A program made the position numbers and the translations under genes. This document shows positions 7,453 to 15,277 of a stretch of 64,000 nucleotides of DNA, piece by piece; positions within the stretch are counted from its first letter, which is position 1, and each line of letters begins with the position of its first letter. The notes under the pieces are model-generated. The model was not told the DNA's origin. It was given only the letters and a program-made list of their open reading frames with translations, and did not search any database. Origin of the DNA: Roseiarcus sp963759955 (GTDB taxonomy: Bacteria > Pseudomonadota > Alphaproteobacteria > Rhizobiales > Beijerinckiaceae); assembly GCA_963759955.1 (NCBI GenBank), contig CAVXCA010000052.1:1-64000 (forward strand). The letters are read 5' to 3'.

Positions 7453-8415
7453 TCACCAGCCATGGTCGCGAGCGAACGCCAAAATCTCGTTTGCCCGTTC
7501 GTCGCCGGGATAGCGCCCTTCGGCGACTGCACGGCAAATCTCGCGTGCGATCTGTCGCGTCTGCGCGTCGTCGCGCGGAGGCAGATACAGCCAGTGCACG
7601 ATGTAGGCGATTTGCTTATGGCTCGCGTCCTTGAGCGCGCCGTGATCGAACGCATAGTCGACGAATTTATAGTCGCCGTTCCGCGAGCCGATCAAAGCGG
7701 CGGTCTCCAACGCGTTGTCTTGGTAGAAATCGTCGTAGATATCGTCGGACTGCTTGGGATTGACGTCCGTAGCGCGCAACGGTCCGCTCTCGGACCAGCG
7801 TGTGGGACCCGACAATTTCCAAACGTCGGCGCCGTGATCGATCAGCAGCTTATAGCTTTCGAAGTTTTCCATCGTTGCCGCGGATTCAACGAGGGGATCC
7901 TGGTTGACGCCCATCCGAGCGTTCGGACTTCCGCCGTGCTTGAGGTACAGGCGCAGAAACTCGGTTGCGATCGGCTCGCTTCCCTGGGCGATTCCCATGA
8001 GGACGCTGTCATAAACGTGCTCCCCCGTGAGTTTGAGGGGAAGGGTGGGATCGGCGCCGATAGAAAGCAGCTGATCGAACGCCGCGGCGTTTTTCTTCCA
8101 CAGCGCCAGCGGCAGCAACGAAATGTCGTCGCCCGATCTCTTGTTGACCTTCGACTTGACGGCGTCGAGCTCGGCGACGGTCAGCGCTTGGCCAGCGGCG
8201 ATTCGCTTCGCCGCATGATAGAGGTCTTCGTCATAGCGGTCCGTGCCATCATTGAAGTACCTCTCCACATCCGGATCGTCCGTCGCGTTCGTGTCAGCCA
8301 TCAATGAATCTCCCGGGGCAGCTTCGGCTAATGTCAATACGCTTGGAGCCATCCACGCAAGCGGAGCCGATAAAACGACGATAGCCATGAACAGCACGCG
8401 CGACCGCTTTGCCAT
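7453..8415 (-). CDS. Secreted ankyrin-repeat protein, candidate immunity to the adjacent lipase
   Basis: The N-terminus (AKRSRVLFMAIVVLSAPLAW, then an AEAA cleavage-like site) looks like a Sec signal peptide, so the product should be periplasmic. The body has ankyrin-type repeats, for example LLSIGADPTLPLKL, LYLKHGGSPNARM and LLIDHGADVWKL. Periplasmic ankyrin-repeat proteins encoded beside Tle phospholipase effectors serve as their immunity partners in known T6SS islands. This gene sits directly between vgrG (stop 11 bp upstream) and the lipase gene (33 bp downstream). I prefer the ATG at 8415, 7 bp after GGGGA, over the GTG at 8418. The immunity role is inferred from context, and the fold assignment is fairly secure. 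Confidence 0.75.
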   Translation of the reverse strand: MAKRSRVLFMAIVVLSAPLAWMAPSVLTLAEAAPGDSLMADTNATDDPDVERYFNDGTDRYDEDLYHAAKRIAAGQALTVAELDAVKSKVNKRSGDDISLLPLALWKKNAAAFDQLLSIGADPTLPLKLTGEHVYDSVLMGIAQGSEPIATEFLRLYLKHGGSPNARMGVNQDPLVESAATMENFESYKLLIDHGADVWKLSGPTRWSESGPLRATDVNPKQSDDIYDDFYQDNALETAALIGSRNGDYKFVDYAFDHGALKDASHKQIAYIVHWLYLPPRDDAQTRQIAREICRAVAEGRYPGDERANEILAFARDHGW

Positions 8416-8426
8416 CACATCGTCCC

Positions 8427-10424
8427 CTAATTGACTGTGAATACGCCTGTTTTCGTAACAATTTTTTCATCGCCAGTGACTATTATGGTGTTGCCCATGA
8501 TTTGTATTGTTCCGTCCGGACTCATCGTAATCATAGACTGTCCGCACTGAATGGTGATCTTTTTGCCGGCAGCTATATTTAATTCATCGCCAACGTCTAT
8601 GTAGTAATTATTAGAAACATGTGTCGTTTTCGTCTTTCCGACATGTTCGTCTGCTGATTTTCCGATGCCGATAGAATGATTCAGACTTACTGACTCGTGA
8701 AGATTCTTGCCTACCGACAATTCACGATCGCCGATAACTGAGACGAACATATTGAGGCCGACCGATTCGGTATGGGTCAGGCCAACGCTTAATATCTTAT
8801 TTAAGGCTATCGCTTCGGCATGATTGGCGCCGACAGAGATGGACTTGTTTTGGCCTATGCGCTCCGTCTGGTCGTTGTCTACCGTCTTGTTGCGATCATG
8901 CAGCACCTTCACATTCATGTCTTTTTGGGCGTGGATGTACACCTCCTCTTTGTTGGTCATGTCCTCGAAGGAAAGCTCGTTGAACCCTTCTCCCTTGTAT
9001 GTCTTCGACTTCAACACCATCCTGGTCTTGTCCCCGGGCAACTTATAGGGAACCCTCAGCGTCTGCGGGTTGGGCACGCACCCCACCACGATCGGGCGGT
9101 CGGGGTCGCCGTCGATGAAGGCGACCATCACCTCCATGCCGATGCGCGGGATCACCTGGCCGCCCCAGCCCTGGCCGCCCCACACTTGGGAGACCCGCAC
9201 CCGGCAGCTCTTGTCGCCGTGGCGGTCCCAGTAGAAGTGCACCAGGATGCGGCCGTGGTCGTCGCAATCGATCTCCTCCGCCTCGGCGCCCGTCACCAGC
9301 GCGGTGTGCAGCGAATGGATCAGCGGCTTCGGCGTGACGAGCGGCGCGCGGAACGGCCGCTCGATGGGCAGCAGTTCGATCCAGTCGGGCGCGGCGGGCG
9401 GCGCCGCCGCCATATTGGAGCGATAGTCTTGGGTGACGAATTCGTGGCGCGTGCGCACGACGAGATAGTCGCTGTTCTCGGAGCTGCGCGGATGGTCGGT
9501 CAGGCTGACCCGCGCGCCGGGAAACAGCGAGACCGCCTCGCCGACGCCGTCGCGCCGCCGGTCGAGCGCCTGCTCGGCCTTCGAGCTCGATTTCTGGCGT
9601 AGAACTCGCCGTGATCGGGCGCATCGTAGGCGCCGGGGTGGTCGTAGACCTCGAAGATTCGAGCGGGTGTAGGAATTGACGCCGGCGCGTTCGACCGCCA
9701 TCCGCCGGTTGGGCAGGAGATGGTTGTAGTCGTTCATCGCGAACTGGCCGGAGCGGAAATCGCGCCGGCTCGTCCACTGCCACAGGTGCTGGCGGCGCGC
9801 GCGCTCGGCCGCCTCGTCGACCGGAACGTAGGGGATCGTCGCCAGCCCCGGCGCCGGCTGGTGCGAGGCGAGCCCGTCGGCGAGCACCAGCCGATGCACG
9901 CCCTCCTCGTGCTCGAAGAAATAATAGACGCCGTGCTGCTCCATCAGCCGGCAGACGAAGGCGAGGTCGGTCTCGCGGTACTGCACGGTGTAGGGCAGCG
10001 TCGGATAATCGGCGGTCGCAGCGACGCGGTAGTCGGAAAAGCCGTGGTCGGCGAAGGTCGCCTTGACGATGTCGATGACGGTCTTGTCGTGGAAGATGCG
10101 GCAGTCCGAGGTCTTGCCGAGCAGCCACAGCCACGGCCGCAGCGTCATCTTGTAGATGTGGAGGTCGTGGCGCATGCCCACCCATTCGGCGTGGACGAGC
10201 ACGCCGTGGTGATGGCGCTCGGGCGCGTCGGGCGCCTCGGACGTAATGACGCAAGGCTGGCCGAGCGCGGCGTCGAAGTCGATGTCGGCGGTCGGGCTCA
10301 GCGCCTCGATGTCGATCTCGAACAACTCGGAAAGGCCCTCGAGCGCGGTGAAGCGCGCCAGCGCCAGCTCCTTGTCGCCCAGCGGCGTCCTCAGCCGCGC
10401 CGCGCGCTTGGTCTGATCCAGCAT
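8427..10424 (-). CDS. vgrG: T6SS spike protein VgrG with gp5-like repeat tail
   Basis: The 665-residue protein starts at an ATG (10424) behind AAAGGGAGACCGAC. An upstream extension of the frame to 10745 is Arg/Ala-rich and not VgrG-like. The gp27-like region (RTPLGDKELALARF ... YTVQYRETDLAFVCRLMEQ) is followed by the gp5 OB segment RVRVSQVWGGQGWGGQVIPR (about residues 408-427). A repetitive C-terminus (about 490-665) with IGQNKSISVGANH-type units follows, as in the T4 gp5 beta-helix needle. Residues about 245-273 (9604-9690) are read in a shifted frame: the alternative frame gives EVYDHPGAYDAPDHGEFYAR, the family sequence, while the open frame gives NLRGLRPPRRLRC. Frame is restored downstream. 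Function may still be retained. Confidence 0.9.
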   Translation of the reverse strand: MLDQTKRAARLRTPLGDKELALARFTALEGLSELFEIDIEALSPTADIDFDAALGQPCVITSEAPDAPERHHHGVLVHAEWVGMRHDLHIYKMTLRPWLWLLGKTSDCRIFHDKTVIDIVKATFADHGFSDYRVAATADYPTLPYTVQYRETDLAFVCRLMEQHGVYYFFEHEEGVHRLVLADGLASHQPAPGLATIPYVPVDEAAERARRQHLWQWTSRRDFRSGQFAMNDYNHLLPNRRMAVERAGVNSYTRSNLRGLRPPRRLRCARSRRVLRQKSSSKAEQALDRRRDGVGEAVSLFPGARVSLTDHPRSSENSDYLVVRTRHEFVTQDYRSNMAAAPPAAPDWIELLPIERPFRAPLVTPKPLIHSLHTALVTGAEAEEIDCDDHGRILVHFYWDRHGDKSCRVRVSQVWGGQGWGGQVIPRIGMEVMVAFIDGDPDRPIVVGCVPNPQTLRVPYKLPGDKTRMVLKSKTYKGEGFNELSFEDMTNKEEVYIHAQKDMNVKVLHDRNKTVDNDQTERIGQNKSISVGANHAEAIALNKILSVGLTHTESVGLNMFVSVIGDRELSVGKNLHESVSLNHSIGIGKSADEHVGKTKTTHVSNNYYIDVGDELNIAAGKKITIQCGQSMITMSPDGTIQIMGNTIIVTGDEKIVTKTGVFTVN

Positions 10425-11288
10425 GTCGGTCTCCCTTTGGCGCCAGAAACCCCTCCGCCCCGCCGCGGCCGCGGCGCTTGCGCCGGCGAGCCCGAGCGGA
10501 TCGCCGGCGGACGCGGCGACGCGCATTCGCGCGCGCTGCCGCCGCCGACGGAATTTGACGGCCGCAACCTGCCGATCCCGCGCTTGGGCGGTCAAGGCAA
10601 CAGATCCGCGTTTGGCGAGAAAATCACGCCAACGTGACGGGATTCGCCGCGGCAAAAAGTCGCCCCGTGAAAGCAGGCGGCGCCACCGTTCCTCCGGCGC
10701 AAATTGGCGACGCCTACCAAGGCGGGCGTGGCAGGGGCGGGACAATTGCTAGCGGCTCGAGGGGGGCCGATGGCAAGCCGATCGACGCCGAGGGAGCGGT
10801 GCGTTTCGCGGCGAACCCGCAGCGTTCGTCCGACCCGAGCTGCGCGAGGGCTCTGGCTTTGCCGGCTTTTTCGAGCGGCGGCGGACGGCGGAAGAAGGCG
10901 CTGACCGCGTTGATTCAGCGGGCCTATGTCCAGGGCGCGTCGACGATTCCGTTACACGACGCTGGAAACCGTCGCCGCCTCGAGCGATGATCCCATCGTC
11001 GGATCGGCCGCAACGGTCGTCTGAGCCGCTCGGTTCATGCCGGCGAACACGCCGGCCGTTTGGCCGAACCGACGCTACGCCAAAGGGCGCGATCTTCCGT
11101 CCCGATCCAGCTCCTCGGAAGCCGGACGACGGTTTTTACTCGATACTTCTGCATCGATTCATTGGCCGCTAATCAACAACCATGGTTAATTCGATAACGG
11201 CGAGCCCAGCCCTTAACGTTCAGCCCGGGTCGACGTAAATATACAATTGCTGGGCAATTTTTTCACAAAGGCGTTCTGGGTCATTGAA
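10425..11288. other. Long spacer between the T6SS island and the polysaccharide region, no intact gene
   Basis: No convincing intact coding sequence is seen over about 860 bp. The first part is the vgrG leader and the middle holds a possible IS256-type transposase scar. The last 150 bp before the acyltransferase gene is less GC-rich (ATCAACAACCATGGTTAATT near 11173) and may carry its promoter, though I cannot assign elements. The spacer marks the right border of the accessory island. Confidence 0.5.
10785..10990 (+). pseudogene. Possible IS256-family transposase remnant (frameshifted)
   Basis: One frame gives GFFERRRTAEE. After a shift of frame around 10892 the next gives KKALTALIQRAYVQGAST. 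Together they resemble the IS256/Mutator-type motif F..RRT.EKAL.A.IQ.AYVQG.STR..D. The match is short, needs a frameshift, and decays after AYVQGAST, so only a scar would remain. No terminal repeats were recognised. It marks the border between the T6SS island and the polysaccharide genes. Confidence 0.35.
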
Positions 11289-12170
11289 ATGTCGACGTCG
11301 AAGCGACAAGAGATAATTTGCCGGCGGATCGGCGACGACGACATCGAAGCGGTCATCGCTTGCCTGCAACGCGGGTTTCCCGAACGCCCCAGGATCTACT
11401 GGGAACGCGCGCTCGATCGAATGGCGCGACGCCCGGCGATCGAGGACTATCCCCGCTACGGCCACGCCCTGGTCGCCGAGGGAAAAGTCGTCGGCGTGCT
11501 GCTGCAAATCTTTTCGCGGCGCGCGACGGCGACCGGCGTCAGCGTCCGCTGCAACCTTTCGAGCTGGTGCGTCGATCCCGAATACCGCAGCCATTCGCTG
11601 ATGCTGCACATGAATTCCGTGAAGCGCCCGGAGGTGACCTACGTCAATATTTCGCCGGTGCCGCATACGCGAAAGACGATCGAGGCTTTGGGCTTCCGTC
11701 GCTTTTCTCAAGGCCGCATGATAGCGGCGCCGATCCTGTCGGCGCCGCAAAGCAAGGTCCGCGTCGTCGATTTCGCCGCAGACCGGCCAGAGTCGGCCCT
11801 TCTCACGCCAATCGAGCGGCAAATCCTGGCCGAGCACGCGGCGATGGGATGTCGCGCGCTCGTCTGCGTAAAGGACGGCTTGGCCTATCCCTTTGTCGTT
11901 CAACCGGGCAGGATCGTGCGCAACCTCATTCCCTGCTGGAGCCTGATCTATTGTCGCGAGGTCGGCGAATTCGTCCGCTTCGCCAACGCGATCGGACGGC
12001 GCCTGCTGTTTCGCGAAGGCCCCCTCTGCGTCGTCGACGCAATGGAGCGCGTGCCGGGACTGGTCGGCTGGTTTGTATCCGGACGCATTCCGCCCAAGTA
12101 TTTCAAAGGGCCGGTCGCGCCTGGGCTCGGCGATCTCGCCTACACCGAAGTGGTCGTTCTGGGCCCGTAG
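11289..12170 (+). CDS. GNAT-like acyltransferase of the polysaccharide region
   Basis: The 293-residue protein has a GNAT-type core: an N-terminal motif with R.I...DI.AV..CL.RGFP, then YPRYGHALVAEGKVVGVLLQIF (about residues 55-77). The segment SWCVDPEYRSHSLMLHM occupies the acyl-CoA binding position, and YVNISPVPHTRKTIEALGFRR is the usual beta5-alpha4 end. A further ~150 residues are not GNAT-like by eye. Similar proteins occur in exopolysaccharide clusters, where they probably acylate sugars or modify a carrier-bound precursor. I prefer the ATG at 11289 to an upstream in-frame TTG at 11247. Substrate is unknown. Confidence 0.6.
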   Translation: MSTSKRQEIICRRIGDDDIEAVIACLQRGFPERPRIYWERALDRMARRPAIEDYPRYGHALVAEGKVVGVLLQIFSRRATATGVSVRCNLSSWCVDPEYRSHSLMLHMNSVKRPEVTYVNISPVPHTRKTIEALGFRRFSQGRMIAAPILSAPQSKVRVVDFAADRPESALLTPIERQILAEHAAMGCRALVCVKDGLAYPFVVQPGRIVRNLIPCWSLIYCREVGEFVRFANAIGRRLLFREGPLCVVDAMERVPGLVGWFVSGRIPPKYFKGPVAPGLGDLAYTEVVVLGP

Positions 12171-12200
12171 CGCTTTCGGCGGCTTTCGCCGAAAGGGCGC

Positions 12201-12989
12201 TCAGCGCAGGTCGCGCAGCATAAGGAACAGGGCGTGCGGATTGGTCACGAGGTAGCGCAGGAACAGCCGTCGCGGCTCGACGCTCATTCTGAATAGCCAT
12301 TCCAGACCGATTTTCTGCATCCACTGCGGCGCGCGCGGCTTTGCCCGCGAAAGGAAGTCGAACAGCCCGCCGGCCGTCTTGACGATCGCCACGCCCTTCA
12401 GCGCGGCGAGATTGCGCGCGCAGAATCGCTGCTCCAACGGGACGCCCAGCGAAACCCACAGCACGTCGGGCCGCAGTCGAGCGATCTCTTCGACGATCGC
12501 CGGCTCCTCGTCGGGCGCGAAGAAACCGTTGCGGCGACCCACGATCCGCAGTCCGGGATACGCGGCGAGCGCGGCCTCGACCGCCTTGCGATTCACCTCT
12601 TCGCTGGCGCCCAGCATATAGAAGGTGACGCCCGCCTGAGCGGCCAGTCGCGCCACCGCCGGAAAGAGATCGGTGGTCGCGACGCGCTCGGGCAGCGGAT
12701 TGGCGCAGAGGTAGCGCGACAGCAACACCAGCGGCTGGCCGTCGGCGTTCACCGAATCGGCCGAAAGTATCGATTCCTTCAATTCTCGATCCTGCGCGCA
12801 AAGCGAAATGACCTGGCCGTTGAGCGAGGTCGAATAGATCGGCCGCGTCGCCTTGGCGCGTTCGGCGCTGCGGCAATAGTCGATAAAGGCGTGCGCCGTT
12901 TCCTGGATATCGACGGCGTCGATCGGAAACTGGCCGATGCGGACGATTCCTCGCCCGTCCTGCCTCGATTTCCTGGCGGCGAGTTGCAT
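12201..12989 (-). CDS. WecG/TagA/CpsF-family glycosyltransferase
   Basis: This 262-residue protein has the family features: ARPIYSTSLNGQVISL-like N-terminal residues, ILSADSVNADGQPLV (about residues 67-81), TFYMLGASEEVNRKA (about 116-130), and GLRIVGRRNGFFAPDEE and DVLWVSLGVPLEQRF, matching the family's V.LG.PKQE region. Family members transfer a sugar such as N-acetylmannosamine or its uronic acid from UDP onto a lipid-linked acceptor during cell-surface polysaccharide synthesis. The start at ATG 12989 follows AAGGAGCGGAAC. The longer reading frame to 13316 runs over the deacetylase promoter and is Arg-rich, so I rejected it. It points opposite to its neighbours. Confidence 0.85.
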   Translation of the reverse strand: MQLAARKSRQDGRGIVRIGQFPIDAVDIQETAHAFIDYCRSAERAKATRPIYSTSLNGQVISLCAQDRELKESILSADSVNADGQPLVLLSRYLCANPLPERVATTDLFPAVARLAAQAGVTFYMLGASEEVNRKAVEAALAAYPGLRIVGRRNGFFAPDEEPAIVEEIARLRPDVLWVSLGVPLEQRFCARNLAALKGVAIVKTAGGLFDFLSRAKPRAPQWMQKIGLEWLFRMSVEPRRLFLRYLVTNPHALFLMLRDLR

Positions 12990-13246
12990 CGTTCCGCTCC
13001 TTTCCCTTGCGAGGATGAGCAAAACGCAAATCGCAGGCCTCCCGAATCGGGACACCCTTGCTCGTTCTTCATGATCAGCGGTAGGTTTGTGTTGATATCG
13101 GATGGCGGGGAGAGCGGCGCCGCGAGCGCCGGGGCCTTCTCGACTGGCGCGGCGACGCGGCGGCGCCGATGGCATGATTCTTCTACAGGCGCAGTTCCTG
13201 ACGCCAGCCTGTGTCTCATACCGGGGCGGCTCACGACGGAGGTCGG

Positions 13247-14152
13247 ATGCCCAACGAGGTGAACGACATCGTTTGCTTCGCGCCACGCCACACGCCACGC
13301 GGCGTGGCGGCACCAACGCAGGACCGCGCCGACTCGCCCCGCGATCCGGCGCTCGGGCCCCTGGCCAATCTGCGGCGCAAGATCTCGTCGCGCCTGGCGC
13401 GCCACGTCGCCCTCGAGCGCAGGCGGTTCGTCGACGCGAGGGCGATGGTCAGCTTCACCTTTGACGACGCTGCGACGAGCGCCGGCCTGGCGGGCGCCGA
13501 ACGGCTGCAAAGAATGGGCGGGCGCGGAACCTACTATATCGCCTCCGGCCTGATCGGGCGAAGCGACTATGGCTACGCCCTCATGGATCGCGACAGCCTG
13601 CGCGAACTCCACTTCAGAGGGCACGAAATCGGCCTTCACGGCCACGCCCACCGAGCGGCCAGCGCCTTTTCCGCGCAAGAGTTTCGCGACGACCTGCAGA
13701 AGAACAGGGACTGGCTGGAATCCATCGACGAAGGCATCCGCCCCGCCAATTTCGCCTACCCTTACGGCCTCGCCTCGTTCGCCCGCAAACGCCAGCTCTA
13801 CGGACTGGTCGCCTCCAGCCGGAGCATCGCGCCCGGCGTCATGGCCGGCGACTTCGATCCGCAGTTTCTGCGCTGCGTCGAACTGGCGGATCGACGCCTG
13901 ACGCCCGAAAGGCTCGCCGCCTATCTCGACCTTGCGGTCCAATCGGGCGGTTGGCTGATCTTTTGCAGTCACGACATCGCCGACGCTCCGACTTCATACG
14001 GCTGCACCACCGGACTGTTCCAGCGCGCGCTGGACGGCGCGGCGTCGCGCGGCGTCGAAATCGTCACCATCGCCGCCGGGCTCGCGCGCAGCAGGCCGGC
14101 GAGAAAGCGGGCGCTTTCGGCAAGCGAGGCAAGGGGATCGAAACTTTCCTAG
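13247..14152 (+). CDS. Polysaccharide deacetylase (NodB domain, CE4)
   Basis: The product is about 301 residues from the ATG at 13247 (preceded by GGAGGTCGG). Catalytic NodB motifs are visible: SFTFDDA (metal-binding Asp-Asp), GHEIGLHGHAHRA (the H...H metal motif, about residues 126-138), FAYPYGL (motif 3), and WLIFCSHDIAD near the C-terminus. The enzyme should remove N-acetyl groups from a surface polysaccharide or its precursor. No signal peptide is clear, so it may act in the cytoplasm or be anchored through neighbours. It is followed 100 bp later by the GT2 gene in the same direction and lies in the polysaccharide cluster. Confidence 0.85.
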   Translation: MPNEVNDIVCFAPRHTPRGVAAPTQDRADSPRDPALGPLANLRRKISSRLARHVALERRRFVDARAMVSFTFDDAATSAGLAGAERLQRMGGRGTYYIASGLIGRSDYGYALMDRDSLRELHFRGHEIGLHGHAHRAASAFSAQEFRDDLQKNRDWLESIDEGIRPANFAYPYGLASFARKRQLYGLVASSRSIAPGVMAGDFDPQFLRCVELADRRLTPERLAAYLDLAVQSGGWLIFCSHDIADAPTSYGCTTGLFQRALDGAASRGVEIVTIAAGLARSRPARKRALSASEARGSKLS

Positions 14153-14254
14153 CGCAAGGGTTTCGAGGCGGTCGGCGGTTCCACAACGGAACGAACCGTC
14201 TCAACCCTGTTCGGCGCGTCGGTGGGTCGGGAAGTGAAGCTCGTGGTCGCAGCC

Positions 14255-15277
14255 ATGCATAAGGACATGACTCCAGCCGAGGACGCATCGACCGTCGGGC
14301 GCCCGGGAGCGGGCGCGACGAGCCACGCGGCTCTAACGGGGCCGGAGGCCGTCGTCTGCGTGGCGACCTGTCGACGCCCCGACATGCTCCGCATGACATT
14401 GCAGTCCCTGGTCGACCAGACCGGCCCGACCCGGTTCGCCGTGGTCGTCGTCGACAACGACCCGCTCGACACGGCCGGCGTTGCGATCGCCGACGCCTTC
14501 TTTGCCGGTGGCCTGCTCGACGGTTTGTGCGTGGTCGAGGCGCAGCCGGGCAATTGCAGCGCCTGCAATCGCGCGTTCGAGGAGGCGCGGCGCCGCTTCG
14601 CCTCGGCGTCTTATATTCTGATGATCGACGACGACGAAGTCGCCGACCCCGAATGGCTGGGCCGCATGATCGCCGCGGCGCGCGAAAGACAAGTCGACAT
14701 CGTCGGCGGTCCGGTCGTGCCGCATTTTCCCGACGGCGCTCCCGACGCGCTCGCCCGCCATCCCGTCTACTGGCCGGCCTATAGCCGCAGCGGCTTCGTG
14801 CCGATGATCTACGGTTCGGGCAATTTCCTCATCCGCCGGCGAGCGTTCGAGCGACTGAGCCTTCCGCAATTCGACCTGCGCTACAATTTCCTCGGCGGCG
14901 GCGACACCGACTTTTTCACCCGCTGCCGGCGCGCGGGCCTGACGTTCTACTGGGAGCAAGGCGCGCGGATCGTCGAGACCGTGCCCGGCGATCGGGTTCG
15001 CCCGGCATGGGTTCTGCGGCGCGGGCTTCGCATCGGCGCCATCAACTTTCACATCGACGAGGCCGCGAGCCGCTCGGTCTTCGGCCGCGTCAGATTCGCC
15101 GCCAAGAACGGCGTTCTTCTCCCCGTCTCGGCTTTTCGGACGCTGAGACTGCTCGCGCAGGGCAAGCCGGCGTTGGTTTCGGCCCATCCGATGGTGGTGG
15201 CGATCGGGCGCGTTCTGGCTTGGCTAGGCGTCGAGCCTCAGCAATATCGCTTCAAGCCGGCAGAGCCGAAACCGTGA
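14255..15277 (+). CDS. Family 2 glycosyltransferase
   Basis: A GT-A fold is visible: VVCVATCRRPDMLRMTLQSL at the N-terminus, FAVVVVDNDPLDTA (first Asp region), AQPGNCSACNRAFEEA, and then YILMIDDDEVADPEW, whose DDD is the metal- and nucleotide-sugar-binding motif. GSGNFLIRRRAFE and FLGGGDTDFFTRCRRAGL provide the acceptor-side acidic residues. It likely adds one sugar to the repeat unit of the exopolysaccharide on the cytoplasmic side of the membrane. The start is uncertain (ATG 14255, ATG 14270, or GTG 14222). Its stop overlaps the GTG of the polymerase gene in a GTGA, indicating translational coupling. Confidence 0.85.
   Translation: MHKDMTPAEDASTVGRPGAGATSHAALTGPEAVVCVATCRRPDMLRMTLQSLVDQTGPTRFAVVVVDNDPLDTAGVAIADAFFAGGLLDGLCVVEAQPGNCSACNRAFEEARRRFASASYILMIDDDEVADPEWLGRMIAAARERQVDIVGGPVVPHFPDGAPDALARHPVYWPAYSRSGFVPMIYGSGNFLIRRRAFERLSLPQFDLRYNFLGGGDTDFFTRCRRAGLTFYWEQGARIVETVPGDRVRPAWVLRRGLRIGAINFHIDEAASRSVFGRVRFAAKNGVLLPVSAFRTLRLLAQGKPALVSAHPMVVAIGRVLAWLGVEPQQYRFKPAEPKP

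Noticed and set aside
10425..10745. Upstream 107-codon extension of vgrG
   Set aside because: The residues are Arg/Ala-rich and unlike VgrG; the ATG at 10424 has a strong ribosome binding site and the family N-terminus follows at once.
12990..13316. Longer N-terminus for the WecG-family gene
   Set aside because: The extension overlaps the promoter region of the divergent deacetylase gene, is Arg-rich, and the ATG at 12989 has AAGGAG at proper spacing.
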